Both the position numbers and the translations under genes were made by a program. Below the pieces are notes generated by a model. It was not told the origin of the DNA and searched no databases. It saw nothing but the letters and a program-made list of their open reading frames with translations. From Apiotrichum sp. Y4204 (taxonomy: Eukaryota; Basidiomycota; Tremellomycetes; Trichosporonales; Trichosporonaceae), in the NCBI GenBank assembly GCA_025531455.1, contig JAMYHL010000001.1:806001-870000 (forward strand): a stretch of DNA of 64,000 nucleotides, read 5' to 3'. Below, in pieces: positions 12,002 to 24,189 of this stretch (its first letter is position 1; each line of letters starts with the position of its first letter).

Positions 12002-14593
12002 ATGCGCGCCGCCCTCCTCCTCCCCCTCCTTGCGCTGAGCGCAACCGCAACAGCGGTCGTCGAGCGTCACGGCGACGACCACGACGACATGGACATGGAC
12101 ATGGACATGGACACCATTGACGTCGAGCCGAGCAGTACGGCCATTAGCTCAAGTATCGCCGCCTCCGCCACTTCCGCCACCCCAATGACCTCCCTCCACT
12201 CGGCCGCTCCCAAGCCGACACCGAAAGCAAAGCCGCACGCCCACGACCCGCACAGCCACAACTCGCACGCGCCAGTCAAGGAGTATCTCGACGACGCGGA
12301 CATTCACCGCTGGCACAAGTTCCCCCCCACGTACATGGACGCCGACTTCCGGCTGACAAACGACTCGATCATCTTTGGCGAGGAGCTCCCCGCCGACTGG
12401 CCGGGGAGCACGCCGTCGCATCCGGGGCTGATGATCGCGCACGTTGGCGCGATGATGCTCGCGTACTTTGCCATTCTTCCCATCAGTGAGTACACACATT
12501 CCATCCCAGTGTCCGATGCGGGGGAGAGGCTGGTGGGATTTGATGGGAATGCGGGGATCCGAGATGGTCTGGAGCTGGCGACGGATGCCGCTGCGCCACA
12601 GTACCACTGTCGCCATCCGGGTCCGTATCGGGACCGTTACAGTGAGAAGAGGCAGAATCAGGAACCATGGTCTCAGCTATATCAGGTGGACGAGGGCTGG
12701 TTGTTGTTGCCGTGGCCGGCGGCCTTGGCGGCCGCCGGAATGGCATGTCTGACTCATGATAATGTTGGGAATCAGTAACAGATCTTCCGTGGCGCAACAA
12801 CACAAAAGACACCAAAAACATGACGTCGTTGCTGCGATCGCCGTCTGTGCTTCTTGATCTCCTCATTCCGTTTCTCCCTTGATCCGCCGCCGTCAGCCCC
12901 TAGATTCCCCGGACCCGGATTGTCCTGATCAACATGCGCTAACACCCTTTCTCAGCTCTCGGTCTTCGTGCTGCCAACCACCCGAGCCACTATCTCGCAA
13001 ACATTGCATTCCTCGGTGTCGCAATCGTCGGCTGGCTCATGGGCGTCTTCTACAAGGCTGCCATGCCGGACATGTGAGTGTTTGTGGCTGTGCCATGTGC
13101 CAACTGTCCCTTGTTCACCGCTGACATTCCCCAGGTATGAGGGCGCCAAGCACGGCTCCATCGGCACGCTACTGGTCTTTGCCTCGATCGGTCTGGCGGC
13201 ACTGGACTCGTTGGGCTTGATCCACCGCGCAGTCGCGTTCTACCGCAGCGGAAACCGCGACTGGCGCTCCTTCTTCAGCCACGAGTATCAGTCCACGCAG
13301 GAGGACAAGTTCTCCGCTGCGAACAGGTACGAGATGGTCGGTCTCGAGGAAGGCCACACTGCTGTCTTTTCTCTCGGCGACGATGAAGACGAGTCGCGCC
13401 CCGCCTCGCCCCTCCGCATGGCCTCTTCCCGCCAGTCCACCGGCTCCGAGGGCACGCTCCAGGACACGCCTACCTCGTCGTCCAACTCGGCACACAACTA
13501 TGAGATGGGCGCCGACCGCCACCACAAGCCCAAGCATTTCCACGCCGGCCACTTTGACGCCTCGGAGACCGAGGAGCCCGAGGAGATGGACCACGTTCGT
13601 TGGACCACCGATGACGCCGCGCCGACCAAGCTCAGCCGCCGTGCCTCCCTTCTCCGCACCGGCGAGATCCTCCTCACCTGGGCCCGCCGCATGCAGGTCA
13701 TCATCGCCTATGTCGCCGTCCTCACCGGTATCCCGACGTATGTCGGCATGTGCCGCGCGGGCTTCATCAACACGTGCGCCGCGCACATCATCAAGGGATC
13801 CATCTTCTTCGGCTACGGCGTCCTCACATTCGCGCGTTACCTCGGTGCGTACGCCGATCTCGGATGGGCATGGAACCTCAAGCCCGCGGGGTCGAACGCC
13901 GTGTCCGCCGAAATGATCGAGTGCGCCGTCATCTTCACGTACGGCATCACCAACACGTGGATGGAGCGCTTTGGCGCCAAGGCCGGCGACCCGTACACCG
14001 TCAAGCAGGTGCAGCACATCTCCATTGCCGTCATGTTCTGGTTTGCTGGTCTGTCCGGTATGCTCCTCGAGTCGCGCCGCGTGCGCCGCGCCCTCGGCGC
14101 AGTCCTCTACAACGGCCGGAGCGCCGAACGCGTCCGCGAGCCCACCTCGTACTCGTTCTCGTTCAACCCGCTCCCGGCCCTCGTCATCGGCGTGACCGGC
14201 CTCGCGATGGCCGCCCACCACCAGGACTACAAGTTCCAGGTGGAGATCCACTCGCTGTGGGGCCTCCTCCTTGCAGGCGGCAGTCTGTGTCGCTTCCTGA
14301 CATACTTCTTCCTCTGGCTCCGTCCCCCGACAGAGAGCACGCTCCCGTCCCGCCCCCCGACCGAGGTGCTCACGTCCTTTGGCTGGGCGGCCGGCGGTAT
14401 TGTCTTTATGCTCTCCGACGAGGAGGTCGCCTTTGCGGCCATGCGCGCAGGCTTTGACGACATGATGGCCTTCCTCAACATCACCGTCGCGCTGACGTGT
14501 CTCATCTTCTGCTGGATCGTCGTCGTCCTCGGCGTCAAGGGATACGCCGTGTTCCGCGTCCGCCGCGTCGCGCTCAACGACCCCGTCGCATAG
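12002..14593 (+). CDS. YTP1-like multispanning membrane protein (DUF2427 plus Ytp1 C-terminal domain)
   Basis: The family is named after yeast Ytp1, a polytopic membrane protein of unknown biochemical role. Three exons (12002-12485, 12956-13073, 13135-14593) join in phase to 686 residues. Residues 1-19 are a signal peptide (MRAALLLPLLALSATATA). A His/Asp/Met-rich lumenal segment follows, with four MD repeats (about 24-38). The DUF2427 part has HPGLMIAHVGAMMLAYF and HPSHYLANIAFLGV. After a polar, Ser-rich central loop come at least six hydrophobic segments with RMQVIIAYVAVLTGIPTYVG and HIIKGSIFFGYGVLTFARYLG, typical of the Ytp1 C-terminal domain. Intron 1 is 470 nt, unusually long for this window; intron 2 is 61 nt. 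The acidic His/Met segment could bind metal, but this is inference. Confidence 0.88.
12089..12112 (+). repeat. (ATGGAC)4 coding minisatellite
   Basis: Four exact copies of ATGGAC encode the MDMDMDMD stretch in the YTP1-like protein. Such an array is prone to length change. Confidence 0.9.
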
Positions 14594-15318
14594 ATACCGA
14601 GCAGTTCGGAGCTGTATGTAGCCCCACAGCTCATCATTCATTCATTATTAGTAGATCCGCCCAATAGGATTATAATGGGCGCCCCTTGGGGTTAATGCAA
14701 GAGTGTGAAGTCAAACTCAGCCATAGCAATCATTTTCCCGGGTAGCAGAGTCTGAGGCCACTGAGACTGATCACGCTCGAGCTCGTGGAGATACTGATAT
14801 TGACGCCGACGCTGGTGGCCAGTCGAAAAGTACCATGTGCCAAACCACAAGGTAATGTATCGCCCCGCCGACGCGTCGTCTCGGCGCGGTAGTACGGGTA
14901 GGACGACCCCAACATTCCACGGCGATACAGGAACCGATCTTGGGACCGAACCGGAAACGAAACCGGTACGTCGTGGGTGGGCCACGTCTACCCCTGCCGT
15001 CTTGCCAAGCTTCACGCGGAGGCTGTTAAAGCCCCGGCGATATGTAGATGGGCGGAAGTTGGAGAGGCTGATGAAACTGGAATGAAGATGAAGTCGGCGA
15101 TGAAGATGAAGATTGAGATTAAGATGGAAATGGGGAGTGAAGTCAGTCAGAGTTCTAGTGTTTGTGTTCTGCCTGTACATATTTTTCTCAGTGATTGATT
15201 TGCTTGCTGTGCGGAACTATTCGATTACGAACCAAGTGTAAGCGGGGTGAGAACGTCAGTCCACGGCAGTGCACATGGCGCCTCCAATCCTCTCATCTCT
15301 AGTCTATCAGATACATGC
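14594..15318. other. Intergenic between convergent YTP1-like gene and CDC40
   Basis: The interval holds 3' regions of both flanking genes, an A/G-rich GATGAA repeat at about 15080-15130, and one open frame on the minus strand described separately. Confidence 0.5.
14692..15180 (-). CDS. Possible small uncharacterised protein (162 codons)
   Basis: This ATG-initiated frame lies just downstream of CDC40 on the same strand. Its N-terminus is low-complexity (HFHLNLNLHLHRRLHLH, from the GATGAA repeat). The C-terminal half is less repetitive, with RYITLWFGTWYFSTG followed by QYQYLHELERDQ. I recognise no family. Chance frames of this length are common in this GC-rich sequence, so it may be spurious. 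Confidence 0.2.
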   Translation of the reverse strand: MYRQNTNTRTLTDFTPHFHLNLNLHLHRRLHLHSSFISLSNFRPSTYRRGFNSLRVKLGKTAGVDVAHPRRTGFVSGSVPRSVPVSPWNVGVVLPVLPRRDDASAGRYITLWFGTWYFSTGHQRRRQYQYLHELERDQSQWPQTLLPGKMIAMAEFDFTLLH

Positions 15319-17342
15319 CTACGCCCACAACTTGATCAAGCCATCCCACGACGCAGTAACGACCTTGGAGTGCTCGTTCGGCAGCCACGCATGGTCGATA
15401 ACCACCTGGTTGTGCGCGTGCAGGCGCTTCATAATCTTGCCCGTCTTCCAGTCCCAGAACACCACGTCGCCGCCGCCCGTCCCTGACGAAATGTACTTGC
15501 CGTCCGGGGAGAAGCCGAGCGCGCACGCGTATCCCGCCACCGTGTGGCCTGCAAACCGCTTCTTCTTGTTCTGCTTGAACGTCCCGTCGGCGCCATACAC
15601 CAGGATCTGGTTGTCGAGCGACTGCATCGCCACCCACTTGTCTGTCTGTCAGTATGCGGAAAGGAGGTGGAGGACAGGAATGGCGTCATTCCGCGCGGTA
15701 TCCACTCACTGCTGGGGTGCACGGACACGGCCGGCATCGAGTGCATGTACGGCTCGGCAATGTACTTGATGACGACGGGTATGTCAATGTCCCAACCGCG
15801 GATCGTCTTGTCGTCCGACGTGGACAGGAAGCGCCGGTTGCCGTCCACGAATGTGATGGTGTTGACAGGCCCCAGGTGCTGGTCGTACGTCTGTGTAATC
15901 TCGTGTGCGCGCATGTCGTACTGCGGGTCAGAATGGGTCAGACCAAAAGCCAGCGATACCCACCTGGATGATCTTCTTGTCCTGCATACCCGCGAGGAAG
16001 ATGTGCTGCTTGTCTGCGTCCGGGTGGAATTTCACCACGTTCGGCACCTTGCCGTTCGAGAAGGCCTGTATGCACTGGCCCGTCTCCGTGTCCCACAGCT
16101 TGACCGTGCGGTCATACGACGCGGACAAGAACTTGCTGCCTGTCCGGCTGAAGTTGACGTCCTTGACCGCCTGCGAGTGGCCCATGAACGTGCGCAGGCA
16201 GTTGCCCTCGTGGTAGACGTCCCATAGCTGGAGTCAGAACAAACTGTTTTGGGGGTTCACGGAAAATGAAACCCACCTTGACCTTGGTATCCATGCTGCC
16301 TGACAACAAGAGGTGCCCGCTCTTCGGGAACAGCCGGATCGCGCTGACACCCTTGTTGTGTCCTGTCCAAGTGTGGATACACCGGTCTGGGAGGTACGCA
16401 TTTGGTGCCGGCGCGCCGTCCGGGGGGTTGAGGCGGACATCGACGTCGGTTGGAATGTGCATGTAGGTGCGTCCCGCATAGTCCTTGAGCTCTTTTCCGT
16501 GGAACACCGACTTTTCTTCCCGGGCAATCTTGTTCTTCTCCTGTGCGGCCGCCTTGGCCTCCTCTCGCCTCCGCTTCTCGGCCCGCCACTCTTCATTATC
16601 TGCCTCGTCCTCGTCGTCCTCCGCCGCCTTGTCGCCTTCATACTCCGCCCACGGGCCCTTGTACGACCCTGTCCCGTCCACGATTGACGCGTCGCCCCGC
16701 CCCGCGCGCTTCCGCTTCTCCGCCTTGCGCTGCGCCTTTGTCGGCCGCACAGTGTCGTCAAGCTGGTACCCGTTCGCCGCTGCTGCCTCTGCCGACCCGA
16801 CCATCCCACCGCCAGATACCGACGGGTCGAGCGCGTAGCCGTGCACATTAAACGTCCGGTGCTGCCGCGCAAACTCGTAGTCGTCCATCGCCTGCTCCTC
16901 GACGTGGCCTGTTGTCAGTACGGTGCTGGATGACTGTGACGTAGCACCTACCAGCAACAGAGTTCATCCCCTTGTTCTTCTGGGCGTTGAACGGGTCCAT
17001 CGGGCCCTGCACCGGCCGCATCATGTCCTCGTACGTGATGTTGACATTGACCACCTGCCTGTCAGCTTCGCGCAGTTTCCTGAGGCTCACTCTATCCGTT
17101 TCCCGAGTGATGATCGCGCTCGACATTGCATTCGGGTCCTCCTTCAGCACGTCCGGCGCAGCAGTAACAGCAACCGCAGCATCCACCTTAGCCGCCTTGG
17201 TCGGCCCGGTGGCTGTCAGCCCGAACGCGTCCGTCTTCGCCGCCTCGGCGATCGCGGCGTCGTCCTCGTTATCGCTGTCCGGCGCAACAGCGAGCGCAAC
17301 GGGCGCCTCGTCGTCGGACGAGTCGTAGTCGGCGAGCAGCAT
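15319..17342 (-). CDS. CDC40: Pre-mRNA-processing factor 17 (CDC40), WD40 spliceosome protein
   Basis: Cdc40/Prp17 joins the spliceosome for the second catalytic step. The N-terminus begins [12 protein letters not shown] and is acidic, followed by the family signature [19 protein letters not shown] Lys/Glu-rich charged helix region follows ([24 protein letters not shown]) and then [15 protein letters not shown]. The C-terminal half is a seven-bladed WD40 propeller, starting [19 protein letters not shown] and including [30 protein letters not shown] and, at the very end, [12 protein letters not shown]. Several short introns are visible, including a 36-nt stop-free one at 17055-17090 (GTGAGC to CTGACAGGCAG). 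The stop TAG is at 15319-15321. The protein is close to the usual family length. Confidence 0.95.
17055..17090 (-). other. 36-nt in-frame, stop-free intron in CDC40
   Basis: On the minus strand it begins GTGAGC and ends CTGACAGGCAG. Removal joins ITRETDR to [10 protein letters not shown], the expected family sequence. Retention would add 12 residues without a stop. Confidence 0.6.
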
Positions 17343-17943
17343 TGTGGATTGGGGATGGATGTGAGGCGGAAACGGAGAAAGTTGGTGGCAATTGTCGATG
17401 TTGAGGACATGGAAATGGAGGTTCGGTGGTTGTACACATGGGTTGGCTGGCCTAACGGGAAACAGATAGGTGTGCGAATTGTTAATGGATCCTGCCCGGG
17501 ACTTCGTCGCAGTTCTACCTGGCAGTCCCAACTTTTCATTTCTGTGCATGGCTACCACGTGTGCATTACGTAACACTGTCCAAGAACTCAATGGGCGGGC
17601 AAGGTCCGGAGACCGGAGGCCGAATACCGGGTAGCGTGAAAATGGCAAGCGACACGGTCATCTCCACCGCCCACAGCCAGGCAGCCATGTGCTTGTGCAC
17701 TTTTTTCCCCTTCTCTGCCCCCGGCCCACTGTATTGCCGGTGGGTGGTCGTCGCGATCCGAAACGTCTCGGCCGCCATCGACAAAGCAATCACCAAAAAG
17801 AAGAGTCCAGGGCTTTACGGCAAGCAACAAGCGATGCGATGGCCGGATACTAGTCAGAGAATGGAGATGGAGATGCACTTGTTCTTATATCCTCCTTTCT
17901 TCCATTCCACATTCTCTCTCACGCACCCCAACTCTTCTCCACA
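17343..17943. other. Divergent promoter region CDC40 / nitronate monooxygenase
   Basis: 600 bp between two divergent start codons. I see no conserved frame, RNA gene or notable repeat. A GAGATG run precedes a CT-rich leader close to the nitronate monooxygenase ATG. Confidence 0.5.
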
Positions 17944-19448
<1,505 letters not shown>

Positions 19449-20719
19449 GCTCTGAGGCTTTAGAGGTTGAGGCAGAGGCGCGTTGTAGTACACGAGCAGG
19501 GGTGAATAGAGCGTACAGAACAATTGTTTGGGATGAATTCGCAGACATCTTGAGATCTTGAGATGACTGGGGCTCATGGGGTGGCAGGTGAGATTGTACA
19601 GTACGATAGACGTGGAGGTGACCGGATGCAGAGCGGTGGATGGCCCGGCGCGCCCGGCGCGGCCGGCGGCCATGACCCGGCTATGCAAGTCGGGAATGGA
19701 CGCCGTCCTCCAAACCATGTGCTTCATGCTCTGGGCAATGGGCAAGTTCAACGGCCGAAGAGCAATACTGTACAGTACCGTCCAGGCCGTCCAGGGGCCC
19801 TACGGCAACCATGCTGTCAGCTTGGTCCGTCCCCGCACATGTCCCCCGCCGCACGCTGTACGCTGTACGCTGTCGAGTGTCCGCCGGCCGCTGGGTGCTG
19901 AGCGCTGAGCCGTGTCCGCATGTCCGCGGCAGCTGTCTTCGGCAAGAATTTTGCCGCCGCCCAGCAACAATTTTCGGGCCGCCCACGCGTCCTCCTCCAA
20001 TGGTCCATGGTACCATGGTCCACTGCGTCAGTGTCCGGATGCCATGGCCATATCGTGATGCATGAGAGATCCAGATATGTACTGGGTCTCAGAGTGTGCG
20101 TGCACATGCAGAGGCCCTGAGAGTATGGGTATATGATATGGACTGTGTGGGCCGCGCGGCTCACTTCGGAGAGCGGTGCGAAACCCTCCTGTACTAGGTT
20201 GTAGAGCGGCCACAGAAATTTCCAGCCCACTCGTAGTTGAATCCATTACCGCTGCGGTACATGCGTGCAAGCGCAGCAGAGGATGGAATGTCATGCATGT
20301 CGTGGACAAGAGCCACTGGCGTATGAGAGCTGAGAGGCCTCTGCGCTATGCAGCACTGGAGGTCATTGCCGCTCGGACCAGCTGCCACGAGCTCACATTG
20401 CGCCAGCTAGCGCTAGCTAGCCAGCCGCCACTGCCACACGACGACGGCATGATGTACGAGTGTCCCATGGTACCGTGGTGCCACATCCCCATTCGCGCTC
20501 GCGCTCACCCTCTCTCACCCTCTTCTTGTCTTTTCCTTTTCCTCCACGTCGCCACCTCTCTTCCAACTTGCAGCTTGACCCCTCACCGTCTCCCGCTCTC
20601 CATCCCCGTCCCCGCAAGCTAACAAGCTAACGAGCTTGCAGCTTGCAAGCTCGCACAACGGCGTGCACGACATCCCCACTTCGCCCACCCCTCCGCACTC
20701 TCATTCTCCCGCCGGCGCC
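19449..20719. other. Intergenic, with probable upstream exon or leader of the next gene
   Basis: No conserved frame is visible. A tandem GTACGCT motif occurs near 19856-19873 and a perfect NcoI/KpnI-type palindrome near 20005. At 20616-20641 two CTAAC branch-like motifs are followed by TTGCAG, a good 3' splice site. The sequence after it stays open into the next gene, so part of its N-terminus or 5' leader may lie here. Confidence 0.45.
20005..20018. repeat. 14-bp perfect palindrome CCATGGTACCATGG
   Basis: The sequence equals its own reverse complement. A related CCCATGGTACCGTGG occurs near 20464. This may be a dimeric-factor site or chance. Confidence 0.4.
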
Positions 20720-22730
20720 ATGTCCCCCCCGGGCGCCGGCGGCGTCGGCCTCGGCGTGTCCCTCCCGGCGCAGGCCGGGCTGCCGTTCCCCCTCCCGATC
20801 AGCTCGCTGCCGCGCTCGCGCCGCCGCCCGCCGCCCATCCGGCCCCCGCCAAACGGCGACCTCCCTTATCCGCAGTACGCGCGCTCGGTGCCCCTCATGA
20901 GCCCCAATGAAGACGAGGACGAGGACGATTGCCTGTCCATTCTCGGAGAGGACGATCCGCCAGGCGGGAAGAAGCGCAAAGTCCCCGTTCCCCTCGTTCC
21001 CGGGTCCGATGCCGACGTCGACACAGGGCGCGACGGCGCGGACCGGAACCCGCCGCGCTCCGCACGAGAAGACACAACCATGGCCGCGCAGCAGTCCGTT
21101 TCTCCCATTATCCGCCGCATGTCCGGGTCCCAGTCTGCCCTCCTCCTTTCTCAACGCCGCGCGCTCTTCCAGAAACGCAAGGCGGGCATGGTCGCCCTGT
21201 ATCTTGACGCCCAGGGCGCCGTGGAAGCCAAGCGGGCGGAGAAGGAATCGGACCAGGACCAGGACAAGGACAAGGACAAGGACTCGAAGGCGTCCGATAA
21301 GCCCGCGGACCCCCTCCCGCTACCTGACGTCGGCGCATTCGAGCGCCTCCTCCCCGTCCTGGAGGACATTGATACGTGGCCCCCAGACGCGCCCGGCTGG
21401 CGGGATGGCGACGACGCGGCCAAGCCCGTGCCGCGGCGCACGCTCGAGCGCTGGCGGACAGGCTTTGCGCGCCGCAAGCGCATACGCATGGAGCGCGTGC
21501 CCGTCGTTCGCGGCGGGTGGGCGCCAGAGGGCAGCTTTGAGCTCGACATTCCCACCTCGGGTGAGTGGACCGTGCGGCGGAGAGGCAACGAGGCAAGGGA
21601 ACTGGGAGCCTGTTGGGCGGCGGGCGGTGGCGCTGAGGGCGTGTGCGAGAACAGGTGGGGGTTCGAATGGCCACTGCTGCGAGCCTGGATCCGGGCTGCT
21701 TGTCACTGCCCCCGCCAGCTGCGTTGCAGGATCTGTTCGTGCTTGTGCACCGTGGCGTATGTGCAGTTTCCAGCGTTTTGCTTTTTCACGGATCCTATGC
21801 TCCGCCGTTCTGCACGCACCTTATGCGACGCACAACGCCTTGCTTCCCTGTGTTCGGAGCAGGTCATCCGCTTCCAAGCTCTCCACGCACACACACTCCA
21901 TGCAGCCTCACTAACAGCAGCCTCGGCCCGCACTCGCTCTCGGGCCCGCGAACGGGTCGCGCTCGCCCGCCTCGCCGATCAGCTGCGCGCACTCGTCCTC
22001 GCGACGAACAAGCTTCCTTCGCAACCGGAGCCCACGCAACCGGAGCCCAGCCCGGCGCCGTCGCCGACCACCGCTCTTCCGCCGCAACCAGAGCCGCCGG
22101 CGGTGCCGAAGAAGAGCAAGAAGAAGAAGAAGAAGAAGCGCACGACCCTCGCGAATGAGGGAAACCCACACCATGTGGATAAATGTGGGTACCGGGCAGC
22201 GTCTTACACACCAGTGCAGTATAGATCCACACTGCCTTTCCTGATCGCACTCTCCGATGATTCCTTTCTGACCTCCAGATCGCCCGTCCCGTCCCGTCCC
22301 CGTTTCGGACCCGTATGAGCCATGGCCGCACCACGCGGCGCAGCTGTTCCCCCCGCCTATGCGTGTGCTAGCCGCCCGCCCGGGTGGCAAGGACGTGCGC
22401 CCAGGAGAAGACGAGTACATCTGCTTCTCGTGCCAGTACGCGCTGTTCTACGGCTCGGAGGCACAGCGGAAGCATGCGATTAAACAACGCCGTGCGGAGC
22501 TTGCGCGGCGTGAGAAGCTGCGCGCGCGGATGTACGACGTGGCGCACGGGACGCGTTCTCGACGCCACTCGGCCGACTCGAACGGGAACGACGACGACGA
22601 AGACGACGACGACGACCAGTACGAGGACGACGATGAGGATGACGACGAGGGCTGCGGCTCGGGCCACGGGCGATGTACGTGCGGGCGGGCGCTCAAGGAC
22701 GAACCCAAGCCGCCGGACAAGCCGCCCTAG
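20720..22730 (+). CDS. Uncharacterised 550-aa protein with micro-exon and C-terminal Cys motifs
   Basis: I do not recognise the family. Four exons join in phase from the first ATG: 20720-21560, 21719-21756 (only 38 nt), 21863-22184 and 22279-22730. The N-terminus is Pro-rich and acidic with a GKKRKVPVP nuclear-signal-like patch. A Lys/Asp run (DQDKDKDKDSK) and WPPDAPGWRDG follow. The micro-exon encodes AALQDLFVLVHRG and joins a helical segment (RARERVALARLADQLRALV), then a Pro/Gln linker and a KKSKKKKKKKR stretch. The C-terminal part has EYICFSCQYALFYGSEA, an Arg/Lys helix (AIKQRRAELARREKLRAR), an Asp-rich tract and a final CGSGHGRCTCG. The paired cysteines suggest a small zinc-binding unit. 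A good 3' splice site at 20641 leaves the frame open upstream, so the true start may be in an earlier exon. Nuclear localisation is inferred from the basic tracts. Confidence 0.65.
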
Positions 22731-24189
22731 TGGCCCCCGTGGCCGGGGCCAGTTGCCACGTACTGTCTGAGCAGCACAGCGCCCTGAGGGCCGCCACTTG
22801 GCGGCTAGCAGGCGGAGGAGGAGCGGGGAGTGCGCGGGCCACAACGGTGGCGATGAGGAGAAGAGGGGCGATTCCGATTGACGACAAGAGGCGAGAGTAG
22901 AGAAAACAGAAATACCCACGTCAAGCGACCATTCAGCCACACCATCCATTACTTTCATGTAACATAACATACAGGACCAGCGTGTCTGGCGCCTCATTCC
23001 ATTCATCATCGACACGACAAGTACATCGACCAGGATCAGGAATACCCACACCATAGCTGCAGGACTGCAAGACCGGACCGAGACCACCTACACTCATTCC
23101 CATTATCCACTACCACCGCCATTCATCGACCATATCCCATATCCCTACCCATATTGTGCAAGCAAGCCGCTACTGCATTGCATCTTGTGCGTGGTAGCAG
23201 CACAGCCAGTACAGTAGATTATTCTCGTAGAGTGCATGCACATTACCTTTCATTGTGCATCATGGAGAATGCCGCAGAAGAGAGTGGACGGTACTGGCAG
23301 AGAGTGGAGGTCTGTGGAGGTCTGCGGATCTGCGGTGGAGGAACTGTGCGGGGAATATAGAGTAAGCGGGATCAAAAATGCCCCGAGAATGCGGGGGTGC
23401 GGGGTAATTGGCTGGAGGGGAAGGAGGGAAGGCGAGTGGCGCGCTGTGCTGAGGGGAGAGAAGTGAGAGTGCTGGGAGCGCTGAGGGAAGACACCCGAAT
23501 CACACACCTCACACACCGTCATCATCATCACACAGCCATTCCTATCTGTAGCTTGTAGCCATCCATCCACCTTCCCTTCTCCATCCCATTCGTCTCCTTC
23601 TCGGTTGCCGTCTCCGCCGCCATCACCACCATCTCCACCACTACCATCATCACTCGTGTCACCGTCATCGCCAGCACTGCTCTCCCCGTCCCTCCCACCT
23701 ATCCCTTTGCTGCCCATATCAGCAACCGCAGCACATCTCTCTCCCACAGCATGCGCTAGGAACCGCGCAATCCACCGTCCCGCATTGACAATCCCATCAA
23801 TCAATCATTCATCAGTCAGTCCAGCTCCCCACACAACAACACACCACAATACAACGCCCTCCCTCACTCGACTGTTGTTCGCTTCCCCAGCTTCACCTTT
23901 TATAACGGCACTATCCCTTCCACTGCGCTAGCATTCCCTCGCCCCCATTCGACACGCCCCGCCGCTCACGCGACGACTCAGCGTCACCGCCCGCCATCGC
24001 TCGCCCGACCCCCTCTCACATCTATCCTTGCCATTCTTCCTCACTTCTAACCTCTCAGCTCCTAACCTTTAACGCAAGCGGACCAGGCTCCTCTACCTTC
24101 AGCGGACACGCACTATAACCACCACCGCCACCTACCCACACACACCTTGCACCTCCCCTTGCCCGCACTGGCCTGCCGCCGCCGCAGCC
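22731..24189. other. Intergenic upstream of MUB1
   Basis: No supported gene. The stretch from about 23510 to 24180 is CT/CA-rich with CATCACCACC-like low complexity, consistent with a long promoter and leader of MUB1. Apparent frames here are products of that composition. Confidence 0.5.

Noticed and set aside
13169..14641. Minus-strand 490-codon frame
   Set aside because: Antisense shadow of the YTP1-like gene; Arg/Glu/Gly-rich shadow composition.
21643..22158. Alternative frame of the 550-aa gene (starting SSPRTHT-like)
   Set aside because: Once the 38-nt micro-exon is included, the other frame (VIRFQALHAH then RARERVALARLADQL) is consistent in phase with both neighbours.
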